A DNA stretch of 64,000 nucleotides from Halobaculum marinum (GTDB taxonomy: Archaea > Halobacteriota > Halobacteria > Halobacteriales > Haloferacaceae), in assembly GCF_029338555.1 (NCBI RefSeq), contig NZ_CP119989.1, positions 744,001 to 808,000 on the forward strand, given 5' to 3'. The position numbers and the translations under genes were made by a program. The notes below the pieces were generated by a model. It saw only the letters and a list, made by a program, of their open reading frames with translations, was not told where the DNA came from and searched no databases. Shown in pieces: positions 17,052 through 24,879 of the stretch (position 1 is the first letter of the stretch; each line of letters begins with the position of its first letter).

Positions 17052-19109
17052 ATGACAGCCAACGACGCGGGGACGCGCGTCGGCGTCGACGTGGGCGGCA
17101 CGTTCACGGACCTCGTGACGGTCCGGGACGGAGCGATCCGCGTCGACAAGACGCCGTCGACGCCGGCCTCGCCCGACGAGGGCGTCGTCACCGGCTTGCG
17201 GGGGCTCGACGCGCCGCTCACCGAGGTGGGTTTCCTCGGCCACGGGACGACCGTCGCGACGAACGCCGTGCTGGAAGGCGAGTGGGCCGACACCGCGCTC
17301 GTCACCACGGCGGGCTTTCGCGACGCCGTCGAGATCGGTCGCCAGACGCGCCCGGACATCTACGACTTCGACGCGACCAAGCCCGACCCGGTGGTTCCCC
17401 GCGACCGCCGGTTCGAGGTGCCAGAGCGCGTCGACGAACGCGGCGACGTGCTGCGGGACCTGGACGAGGCCGCCGTCCGCGACCTCGCCGGCGACCTCCG
17501 AGAGTCGGGCGTCGAGAGCCTCGCCGTCTCGTTCCTCTTCTCGTTCGAGCACCCCGACCACGAGCGCCGCGTCCGCGAACTCCTCCGCGAGGAGGGCGTC
17601 GACGCCAGCGTCTCGCTCTCGTCGGAGGTGCTACCCGAGATCCGCGAGTACGAACGCACCCTGACGACGGCGATGAACGCCGCGCTCAAGCCCGTGATGG
17701 ACGCGTACCTCGGGTCGCTGGCCGACAGCGTCGCCGAGTTGGGCGTCGACGCGCCGCTGCGCGTGATGGGGTCGAACGGCGGGCTGATGGCCGCCGACGC
17801 CTCGCGCGAACGCCCGGTCAACACCCTCTTGTCGGGCCCCGCGGCGGGCGTCCGCGGCGCCACCCACGTCGCCGGCAGGCGCGGCGTCGACGACTTGATC
17901 ACGATGGACATGGGCGGCACCTCCTGCGACGTGAGCCTCGTGCGCGGCGGCGACCCGCTCGTGACGACCGACACCGAGGTCGGCGACTACCCCGTCTCGG
18001 TCCCGACGGTCGACATCCACACCGTCGGCGCCGGCGGCGGATCCATCGGGTACGTCGACAAGGGCGGCGCCCTCCGCGTCGGCCCGCGCTCCGCGGGCGC
18101 CCAACCCGGCCCCGTCTGCTACAACCGCGGCGGGACGGAACCGACCGTCACCGACGCCCACCTCGTCCTCGGACGCATCGACCCCGCGGCGTTCCTCCCG
18201 GACGCGCTCGGCCGCGACACCGACGCCGTCCGCGACGCCTTCGCACCACTGGCCGAAGCGGTCGCCGGCGACCCGGACGCGACCGAGGCTGCCGCCCGCG
18301 GCCTCCTCGACGTGGCGAACGCGAACATGCGCCGCGCACTCCGCGTCGTCAGCGTCGAGCGTGGCTACGACCCCCGCGAGTTCGCCCTCGTCGCCTTCGG
18401 CGGCGCGGGACCGCTCCACGCAACCGCGCTCGCGGACGCGCTGGACATCCCCGAGGTCGTCGTGCCGCGCGCCGCGGGGGTGCTGTCGGCGCTCGGCCTG
18501 CTCATCAGCGACGTGGTGTACGACTACTCCACGTCGATGGTGCGCCGCTGGGCCGACGTCGACCCCGCTGCGCTCCGCGAGGCGTTCGCCGAGTTCGAGG
18601 CCGAGGGCCGGTCGGAACTGCGCGACGCCGGTCGCACGGCCGACGAGATGGCGTTCGAGCGCACGCTCGACCTGCGGTACGCCGGCCAGTCGTTCGACCT
18701 CTCGGTGCCCGTGGAAGGCGACCTGGACGACGACGAACTCGCGGCTGTGGAGGAGCGATTCCACGCGGCCCACGAGCGCCGGTACGGCCACGCCTCGCCC
18801 GGTGAACCGGTCGAGCTCGTGACGGTGCGCCTCCGCGCACGCGGCCTCGTCGACCCGCCAGAACTCGCGGTCGAGGAGCGCGGCGGCGACCCGGCGGACG
18901 CGGTTACGGAGACGCGCCGAGTCGGCTTCGCCGACGCCGACCACGAGACGCCGGTGTACGACCGTGCGCTCCTCCCGACGGACGCCGCGTTCGACGGCCC
19001 CGCCGTCGTCGAGGGGACCGAGAGCACCGTCGTCGTCCACCCCGGCCAGCGCGCGCGGGTCGACGGCGACGCGAACCTGGTCGTCGAGACCAGAGGTGCG
19101 GGCGAATGA
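17052..19109 (+). CDS. hyuA: Hydantoinase/oxoprolinase family protein, subunit A (HyuA-like)
   Basis: 685-residue ASKHA-fold subunit of an ATP-dependent amidohydrolase. GVDVGGTFTDLV near residue 10 is the phosphate-binding loop; ITMDMGGTSCDVSLV (about 281) and VAFGGAGPLHA (about 447) are further family signatures. With HyuB it would hydrolyse a cyclic amide such as 5-oxoproline, hydantoin or N-methylhydantoin; the exact substrate, or a carboxylase role as in acetone carboxylase, cannot be decided from sequence. Its stop overlaps the HyuB start by 4 bases (ATGA), so the subunits are made together. Confidence 0.92.
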   Translation: MTANDAGTRVGVDVGGTFTDLVTVRDGAIRVDKTPSTPASPDEGVVTGLRGLDAPLTEVGFLGHGTTVATNAVLEGEWADTALVTTAGFRDAVEIGRQTRPDIYDFDATKPDPVVPRDRRFEVPERVDERGDVLRDLDEAAVRDLAGDLRESGVESLAVSFLFSFEHPDHERRVRELLREEGVDASVSLSSEVLPEIREYERTLTTAMNAALKPVMDAYLGSLADSVAELGVDAPLRVMGSNGGLMAADASRERPVNTLLSGPAAGVRGATHVAGRRGVDDLITMDMGGTSCDVSLVRGGDPLVTTDTEVGDYPVSVPTVDIHTVGAGGGSIGYVDKGGALRVGPRSAGAQPGPVCYNRGGTEPTVTDAHLVLGRIDPAAFLPDALGRDTDAVRDAFAPLAEAVAGDPDATEAAARGLLDVANANMRRALRVVSVERGYDPREFALVAFGGAGPLHATALADALDIPEVVVPRAAGVLSALGLLISDVVYDYSTSMVRRWADVDPAALREAFAEFEAEGRSELRDAGRTADEMAFERTLDLRYAGQSFDLSVPVEGDLDDDELAAVEERFHAAHERRYGHASPGEPVELVTVRLRARGLVDPPELAVEERGGDPADAVTETRRVGFADADHETPVYDRALLPTDAAFDGPAVVEGTESTVVVHPGQRARVDGDANLVVETRGAGE

Positions 19110-20884
19110 GCGACGCCCCAGACTCGGGGGTCGACTCGGTCACCCTCGAAGTGATCCGCAACGGCTGCGAGGCGGTCGCCGAGGAGATGAACGCGACGCT
19201 CGTGCGGACGGGCTACTCGCCGAACATCAAGGAGCGCCAGGACTGCTCGACGGCGCTGTTCGACGCCGACGGCGAGATGATCGCGCAGGCGGAGACGATG
19301 CCGGTCCACCTCGGCGCGATGCCGTACTCCGTCGCCGCGGCGGTCGAGGCGTTCCCGCCGGAGACGCTGTCGCCGGGCGACTCGGTGCTGCTCAACGACC
19401 CGTTCCGCGGCGGCGCGCACCTCCCGGACCTCACCTTGGTCACACCGATCTTCGACGCCGACGGCGACGAGGTGATCGCCTTCGCCGCCAACCGGGCACA
19501 CCACGCCGACATCGGGGGGTCGACGGCCGGGTCCGTGGCGGCCGACTCGACCGAGATTTATCAGGAGGGCCTCCGCATCCCGCCGGTGAAGTTCGAGGCG
19601 GGGACCGGCGCGGTCGCCGCCGACGGCACCCCCGAAGGCGAGGTGCGCGACGACGTGCTGTCTATGATCCTCGCGAACGTCAGGACACCCGAAGAACGCC
19701 GCGGCGACCTCCGCGCGCAGGTGGCGGCGAACGCGACCGGGCGCCGGCGCTTCCGCGAGTTGGCCGCCGAACACGGCAACGACCTCGCGCCCGCGTTGGA
19801 GGAGATCAAAGACTACTCCGAGCGGCGGATGCGCGCCGAGCTGGCCGAGCTGCCGGACGGCACCTACGAGTTCGCCGACGCGCTCGATGACGACGGGCGC
19901 GGCAACGAGGACCTCGTCGTCGACGTGACGCTCACCGTCGACGGCGACGCGGTGACCGTCGACTTCACCGGCACCGCCGCCCAGACGGACGGCCCCATCA
20001 ACGCCGTGCTCGCGGTGACCGCGTCGGCGACGTACTACGCGGTTCGCTGTGTCACCGACCCGGACATCCCGCCGAACCACGGCTGTTACCGCCCCATCGA
20101 CATCGTCGCCCCCGAGGGTACCATCGTGAACCCGACGCTCCCGGCGGCGGTCGTCGGCGGCAACCTGGAGACGAGCCAGCGCGTCACCGACGCGGTGCTC
20201 GGTGCGCTCGCGCAGGCGGCGCCCGAGGCCGTCGCCGCCGCGGGACAGGGGACGATGAACAACGTCACGCTCGGCGGCACGGACCCCCGTGACGGCTCGC
20301 CGTACGCGTTCTACGAGACACAGGGCGGCGGCTTCGGCGGGCGCGCCAGCGGCGACGGCATGGACGGCGTCCACGTCCACATGAGCAACACGCTGAACAC
20401 GCCTGCAGAGGTGCTGGAGACGGCGTACCCGCTCCGGATCGAGCGCTACGAACTCCGCCCCGACTCCGGTGGCGCGGGAGAGTCGCGCGGCGGGCTGGGG
20501 CTCCGTCGGGACATCCGCGTGCGCGACCACACCGCGCGGTTCAGCCTGCTCGCCGAGCGCCACGAGTCGCACCCCTACGGCCTCGCCGGCGGCGGCGAGG
20601 GGGCCAACGGCGCGGCGTACCTTGTGGACGACGACGGCGAGGACCTGGAGAAACTGCCCGCGAAGCACACACGCGACCTCACCGCCGGCTCCGTCGTCAG
20701 CGTGCGGACGCCCGGCGGCGGCGGGTACGGCGACCCCGACGACCGACCAGACGAGGCCGTCGAGCGTGACCTGCGACTCGGGAAGTTGACGCCCGAGGTC
20801 GCGCGCGAGCAGTACGGCTACGACGTGGACGAGTCCGACGACGACGCGCCCGACGGAGCGAGCGACGGCGACACCGACGACTGA
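19106..20884 (+). CDS. hyuB: Hydantoinase/oxoprolinase family protein, subunit B (HyuB-like)
   Basis: 592-residue partner of the HyuA-like subunit. Characteristic segments are EVIRNGCEAVAEEMNATLVR near the N-terminus, DGEMIAQAETMPVHLGAMP (about 53-71), LNDPFRGGAHLPD (about 97-109), and glycine-rich GGGFGGR and PGGGGYGDP near the C-terminus. An acidic haloarchaeal tail follows. The pair is not linked to an obvious hydantoin racemase or carbamoylase gene here, so the pathway is open. Confidence 0.92.
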   Translation: MSDAPDSGVDSVTLEVIRNGCEAVAEEMNATLVRTGYSPNIKERQDCSTALFDADGEMIAQAETMPVHLGAMPYSVAAAVEAFPPETLSPGDSVLLNDPFRGGAHLPDLTLVTPIFDADGDEVIAFAANRAHHADIGGSTAGSVAADSTEIYQEGLRIPPVKFEAGTGAVAADGTPEGEVRDDVLSMILANVRTPEERRGDLRAQVAANATGRRRFRELAAEHGNDLAPALEEIKDYSERRMRAELAELPDGTYEFADALDDDGRGNEDLVVDVTLTVDGDAVTVDFTGTAAQTDGPINAVLAVTASATYYAVRCVTDPDIPPNHGCYRPIDIVAPEGTIVNPTLPAAVVGGNLETSQRVTDAVLGALAQAAPEAVAAAGQGTMNNVTLGGTDPRDGSPYAFYETQGGGFGGRASGDGMDGVHVHMSNTLNTPAEVLETAYPLRIERYELRPDSGGAGESRGGLGLRRDIRVRDHTARFSLLAERHESHPYGLAGGGEGANGAAYLVDDDGEDLEKLPAKHTRDLTAGSVVSVRTPGGGGYGDPDDRPDEAVERDLRLGKLTPEVAREQYGYDVDESDDDAPDGASDGDTDD

Positions 20885-20930
20885 CTGCCGCCGGACCAAC
20901 AGTTTAGCACTCCGAGACCCACGGACGGGT

Positions 20931-21452
20931 ATGCTCGACGTAGGCGACGACGCTCCCGAGGTGACGGCACCGATGGCGACCCCCGAGGCGGTCGCGACCA
21001 CCGACCGCGGCTCCTACACCAGCGACGATGTGGCCGAGTTCAGTCTCTCGGACGCGCTCGCCGAGGGGCCGGTCGTCCTCGCCTTCTACCCCGGCGTGTT
21101 CTCGCGTACCTGCACGCAGGAGCTGTGTGAGTTGCGCGACTGGAAGGACGACCTCGCGGATCTGGACGCGCCGCTGTACGGCGTCAGCGCCGACACGCCG
21201 TGGTCGCTGCTGGCGTTCATCGACGAGTACGACATCCAGTACCCGCTCGTCTCGGGGTTCAACAACGCCGTCGTCGCCGACTTCGACGTGCGCCGCGAGG
21301 AGGGGATCATGCGGGGCATCGCGAACCGCGCCGTGTTCGTGGTCGACCCGTCGGGCACCGTGACGTACACGTGGAAGGCGACGGAGCCGCTGACGTTCCC
21401 CGACACCGACGCGGTCGAGGCGGCGGTCGCCGAGGCGGCCGCCGGCGAGTAG
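20931..21452 (+). CDS. Peroxiredoxin, PrxQ/BCP-like
   Basis: Thiol peroxidase of 173 residues with a thioredoxin fold. The active-site stretch FYPGVFSRTCTQELCELRD places the peroxidatic Cys at 61 and a second Cys at 66. A five-residue spacing is that of PrxQ/BCP enzymes, in which the two form an intramolecular disulfide. It would reduce hydrogen peroxide or organic peroxides with electrons from thioredoxin. It lies 46 bases after hyuB on the same strand and may be read through from it, though no functional link is evident. Confidence 0.88.
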   Translation: MLDVGDDAPEVTAPMATPEAVATTDRGSYTSDDVAEFSLSDALAEGPVVLAFYPGVFSRTCTQELCELRDWKDDLADLDAPLYGVSADTPWSLLAFIDEYDIQYPLVSGFNNAVVADFDVRREEGIMRGIANRAVFVVDPSGTVTYTWKATEPLTFPDTDAVEAAVAEAAAGE

Positions 21453-21499
21453 CCGGCGCGACCGCAACACTTGTCAGCCGACACCGATATCCGCCGACG

Positions 21500-21958
21500 A
21501 TGCCCTCCACCACAGACACGGCTGGCGGTCTCGGCCGACAACTCCTGTTTGCGCTCGCGGCCGCCGCCGTCGCCGCCGTCGTCGGCACCGTCCAAGCGTT
21601 CGTCCCGCTGCTGATCGACCTCTCCGGCGACACGGTCTGGCTGCTCACCGCCGCCAGCGCCCTCACCGCGGGCGTGAGCGCGGTCGTCGCCGGCGTCGCG
21701 GGCTACGCCGCCGGGATGCGCGAGCCGAGTCCCGAGGCCGTCGTTCGCACCGCGGCCGTGTTCGCCGTCGCCGCCGTCGTCGGGTTCGCCGCGGGACTCC
21801 TCGCGTCCCGGTTCGTCGTGGACGACTGGAGCGGACAGGCGCTCGTCGCGGTCGCCGCGATACTCGTGCGCAGCGTCCCGTTCGTCGCGGGCGGCGTCGC
21901 CGGGGCGGCACTGTCGGTCGCCCGCGACGCAAGCTACTCGGCGCCGGCGACGAACTGA
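21500..21958 (+). CDS. Small four-helix membrane protein of unknown function
   Basis: 152 residues with four strongly hydrophobic segments (about 13-33, 44-67, 83-105 and 115-140) and little else. I do not recognise a family. The frame extends upstream without a stop, but the ATG at 21500 gives a short polar N-terminus before helix 1 and follows a normal intergenic gap after the peroxiredoxin. It stops 6 bases before yqeC, so co-transcription with yqeC is likely. Confidence 0.7.
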   Translation: MPSTTDTAGGLGRQLLFALAAAAVAAVVGTVQAFVPLLIDLSGDTVWLLTAASALTAGVSAVVAGVAGYAAGMREPSPEAVVRTAAVFAVAAVVGFAAGLLASRFVVDDWSGQALVAVAAILVRSVPFVAGGVAGAALSVARDASYSAPATN

Positions 21959-21964
21959 TCGCGC

Positions 21965-22702
21965 ATGACCCCTGAAGACGCCCTCCCGACCGACGGCCTC
22001 GTCTGCGTCGTCGGCGCCGGCGGCAAGAAGACGACCCTCTACACGCTCGCGTCCCGTCTCGACCGCGCGGTCGTCACCGCGACGGTCCGCATCCCCATCT
22101 TCGACGAGCACGTCGCACGCGTCGCCGTCACCCCCGACCCCGTGCCGGCGCTCACCGACGCCTCCCCCGACGACTATCCCCTCGGGCTCGTCCCGGAACG
22201 CGAGCGCGACGACCGCTACCTCGGCTACGACCCGGGCATCGTCGACGACCTCGCCGCCGCCCACGACGGCCCGGTGCTCGTGAAGGCCGACGGCGCACGG
22301 ATGCGGGAGTTCAAAGCGCCTGCCGACCGGGAGCCACAGATCCCTCAGTCTGCGGACGCGGTCGTGCCCATCGCCTCGGCGCACGTCGTCGGCGCGCCTC
22401 TGACCGACGAGCGCGTCCACCGGCCCGAACGTGTCGCGGCGGTCGCGAACGTCGACGTCGGCGACGAGGTGACTGCCGAGACGGTCGGTCGCGTGCTTGC
22501 GTCTCCCGCGGGCGGGCTGAAGGACGTTCCCGCGGACGCCGAGGCCGTCGCGCTCGTCAACAAGGTCGACGACGAGGCCGACGAGTCAGTCGGACGCGCT
22601 ATCGCCGCGGCGGCGTTCGACGCCGACGGCGCCGAGCGACTCGACCGCGTCGTGCTCGCGGCGATGGGGGAAGGGCGGGTCGTGGAGGTGATCGAACCGT
22701 AG
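21965..22702 (+). CDS. yqeC: YqeC-like selenium/molybdenum hydroxylase accessory protein
   Basis: 245 residues. The N-terminal VVGAGGKKTTLYTLA is the P-loop-like motif of the YqeC family, and KADGARMREFKAPADREPQIP (first 20 residues are diagnostic) is a second family signature. In bacteria YqeC is encoded with selenium-dependent molybdenum hydroxylases and is thought to help mature their cofactor. Here it faces a MobA-like gene (convergent, 20 bases apart), which fits a role in molybdenum cofactor modification. No hydroxylase subunits or selenium genes are in the window. The biochemical reaction is unknown. Confidence 0.8.
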   Translation: MTPEDALPTDGLVCVVGAGGKKTTLYTLASRLDRAVVTATVRIPIFDEHVARVAVTPDPVPALTDASPDDYPLGLVPERERDDRYLGYDPGIVDDLAAAHDGPVLVKADGARMREFKAPADREPQIPQSADAVVPIASAHVVGAPLTDERVHRPERVAAVANVDVGDEVTAETVGRVLASPAGGLKDVPADAEAVALVNKVDDEADESVGRAIAAAAFDADGAERLDRVVLAAMGEGRVVEVIEP

Positions 22703-22722
22703 TCCGGGTCGGAGACTGGCCC

Positions 22723-23358
22723 CTACTCGAACGCCGTGGCGGCGGCGGCGACCTCTTCGCGGGTGTTGCAGTTCTCGAACGTTCTGTCGTCGACGCCCAG
22801 CGCCGCGAGGTCGTCGGCGCCGACTACGGCGTACTCGAGTTCGAACAGCGGCGCGAGGATCTTTCGGTCGCCCCGGTCGAGCGCGGCGTCGCAGGCGTCC
22901 GCCATCGGTCCCGCGCGGTACACCGCCTGCGTCGTCTGGAACCACTCGTCGTCGACGCGGGGGACGACGGCGTCGTACCCCTCGTCGAGTCGCTCGAACA
23001 GCGCCTCCACGAGCGTCGGGTCGACGAACGGCATGTCGCAGGCGACGACGAACGCCGGCGCGTCGGGGCCGCCCCACGCCTCGACGCCGCGACAGGCGGT
23101 GCGGATCCCGGCCATCGGCCCCTCGTCTGGGTCCGGGTCCTCCGCGTAGCGGACGGGCAGCGGGTACCCGGTGAGCGCGTCCTCGATAGCCGCACGCTGG
23201 TCCGCGCGGCCGTTGACCACGAGGCGGTCGACGGCGTCGACGAGGCGGTCGGCGACGCGACGGATCATCGGGACGCCCGCGACGTCGGCGACGGCCTTGT
23301 CGCGGTCGCCGAAGCGGGTCGAGCGCCCGCCCGCGACGACGGCGGCGTACCGGGTCAT
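22723..23358 (-). CDS. MobA-like molybdenum cofactor guanylyltransferase family
   Basis: 211-residue nucleotidyltransferase of the MobA type. The N-terminal loop AAVVAGGRSTRFGDRDKAV is a near-canonical LAGGxSxRMGxDK signature with FG in place of MG. EGPMAGIRTA and ACDMPFVDP (metal-binding Asp) follow. It would attach GMP, or CMP in MocA-like relatives, to molybdopterin. Start chosen at 23358 (MTRYAAVVAGG); a 10-codon extension is out of character. Convergent with yqeC. Confidence 0.85.
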   Translation of the reverse strand: MTRYAAVVAGGRSTRFGDRDKAVADVAGVPMIRRVADRLVDAVDRLVVNGRADQRAAIEDALTGYPLPVRYAEDPDPDEGPMAGIRTACRGVEAWGGPDAPAFVVACDMPFVDPTLVEALFERLDEGYDAVVPRVDDEWFQTTQAVYRAGPMADACDAALDRGDRKILAPLFELEYAVVGADDLAALGVDDRTFENCNTREEVAAAATAFE

Positions 23359-23416
23359 CGTCGAGGGTGGCCGCCGGCGGGCGAGCACGCCCGGACCGGG
23401 CGGAGGGCGCGGTCAG

Positions 23417-23818
23417 TCACGACTCGTCGACGAGTCGGCGCGCCGCCTCGCCGAGGTCGACGCCCACGTCGTCGGTCGTGTGGGCACCGATCTGGTCGAC
23501 GTTGCGCGTGAGCACCTGGAGCACGTCCGCGGCCTCCGCGTACACCAACAGGTTGCCGTCGTCGTCCTCCATGACGAGTTGGGTGTCGGCCAGTCGGACG
23601 CAGCCGTCTTCGATGCTCGCGGCAATCGCCGGCAGCGCCCCGTCGGCGCCGTCCCCGTCGCGGAGTTTGGTGACGTACACGGCGTCGAGGCCGACGAGCT
23701 CCTTGTGCTCGCTGACGACCTCCGCACACGCCACCATGTCCTGCGACACCGCCGCCTTCGCGGGGTCGTCGTGGTCTCCGGCGAGGCACCCCTCGCACAC
23801 TCGGAGCTCCATGCGCAT
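23417..23818 (-). CDS. Conserved haloarchaeal protein of unknown function with CxxC motif
   Basis: About 133 residues from the ATG at 23818 (another ATG two codons later at 23812). A CEGC motif near the N-terminus may bind metal. The rest is a mixed alpha/beta domain with a hydrophobic strand NLLVYAEAADVLQVLTRNV and an acidic C-terminus. The reading frame continues upstream but with unnatural composition. It lies 58 bases upstream of mobA on the same strand and might be its operon partner. Function not recognised. Confidence 0.65.
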   Translation of the reverse strand: MRMELRVCEGCLAGDHDDPAKAAVSQDMVACAEVVSEHKELVGLDAVYVTKLRDGDGADGALPAIAASIEDGCVRLADTQLVMEDDDGNLLVYAEAADVLQVLTRNVDQIGAHTTDDVGVDLGEAARRLVDES

Positions 23819-24002
23819 ACCCCGCGGTCTGCGGCCGGGGGGATATACGTTCGGCCGCGACGGCGACGCTCCACCTGGGCTGCCCCCGGCGCTTAAGCCG
23901 CGCCGGCGCGGGGTTGCCACCGTGTCCGACCTCGAAGCGGGGCCGCTCGCCGCCGGGACAGGGCCCGAGCGCACACCTACTCCGACGGGGAGGCGGTGAC
24001 CG

Positions 24003-24161
24003 GTGCTCCGACGTACTCACGAGTGCGACCGCTGCGGCGCCGACATCGCGCCGGGCGACGAGTACGCCGCCGTCGACGGCATCGCGCCCGACGGCGAGAT
24101 TCGGGTGCTGCTGTGTGCCGCCTGCGCGGTCGATTTCTCGCGGTTCCTCGACGGGGCGTGA
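24003..24161 (+). CDS. 52-residue zinc-ribbon mini-protein
   Basis: GTG start at 24003 preceded by GGAGG. The product has two perfect CxxC pairs, C8-x2-C11 (ECDRCGADI) and C38-x2-C41 (LLCAACAVD), separated by an acidic loop: a classic zinc ribbon in only 52 residues. Codon use is strongly haloarchaeal (G/C third positions), supporting a real gene. Haloarchaea make many such small zinc-finger proteins, mostly of unknown function. It precedes the 129-residue unknown protein by 60 bases on the same strand. Confidence 0.7.
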   Translation: MLRRTHECDRCGADIAPGDEYAAVDGIAPDGEIRVLLCAACAVDFSRFLDGA

Positions 24162-24221
24162 CCGACCGCGGGACGTCGCCGTCGACGGAACGTTTTACCG
24201 GCGCCCGCCGAAGGCGGAAAC

Positions 24222-24611
24222 ATGGACGTGGACGTAGACCTTGGCATCCCTCGCGGCGTGCTCGAATCGCTCCCCGAGGAGGACGGCAACGCCGAACAGG
24301 ACATCCGCCGCGCGGTCACCGGCTACCGACAGGCGCTCGAAGACGGCTTCGCCGCCGCCGAGGACGAGGCCGAGGCGGCGTCGGTCGCCGTCGACTTCCT
24401 CGAGTACGCCGAGGGGCGCGCGGAGATCTACGACGAGTTCGTCCCCGAACTGCGCGCGTGGGGGCAGTCGCCCATCTACGCCATCGCGTGGCGCGACCTC
24501 TACATCGAGTTGGCCGCGCAGGTGTACGAGGTGGAGTGGCTCGCCGAGCGCATCGACCGCGAGCGCAACTATCGGCTGGTCGACGACGGGATCCGGTTCG
24601 GGAAGAACTGA
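24222..24611 (+). CDS. Conserved haloarchaeal protein of unknown function (129 aa)
   Basis: Acidic, all-helical-looking cytoplasmic protein beginning MDVDVDLGIPRGVLESLPEE. Helices around 25-65 and 70-115 are rich in Ala, Glu and aromatic residues (WRDLYIELAAQVYEVEWLAE). No catalytic or metal motif is visible. It follows the mini zinc-ribbon gene by 60 bases, and the TTTTACC before it may be promoter. I do not recognise the family. Confidence 0.7.
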   Translation: MDVDVDLGIPRGVLESLPEEDGNAEQDIRRAVTGYRQALEDGFAAAEDEAEAASVAVDFLEYAEGRAEIYDEFVPELRAWGQSPIYAIAWRDLYIELAAQVYEVEWLAERIDRERNYRLVDDGIRFGKN

Positions 24612-24879
24612 TCGACGGTTCGACCGCTTCACACGCAGTTTTCGCTCGTGGCGCTCCCGCCGTGACGAGCGTAGCGAGGGCCGCGAAAGCCCCCGCGGCT
24701 CCGGACTCCCGCGACTCGCTGCGCGCGCTCGCTCCGCTCGCGTGCTTCCGTCGTCGGGGTTCGTCCGGAGCCGCGGCCCCTTTCAGTCCCACCCGGGGCT
24801 CGGACGGGCAGTCGTCGCAGTCGGACTGACCTCGACGCCGCCGTGGTCAGTCGGCTATCGTCGCCGGAACGAGCCTTCC
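24612..24879. other. Intergenic segment with haloarchaeal dispersed-repeat character
   Basis: 268 bases between two convergent genes. It holds GACGAGCGTAGCGAGGG (24665-24680), then a 6-bp inverted repeat GCCGCG/CGCGGC and runs of short CG-rich palindromic words. The motif GAGCGNAGCGA recurs in a hairpin at 38320-38344. All six frames are open in part but no frame has coding character. It probably represents a repeated intergenic element of the genome, which only a whole-genome search could show. Confidence 0.35.

Noticed and set aside
23358-23388. Ten-codon upstream extension of the MobA-like gene
   Set aside because: MLARRRPPST is basic and unlike the family; the ATG at 23358 starts exactly at the conserved strand.
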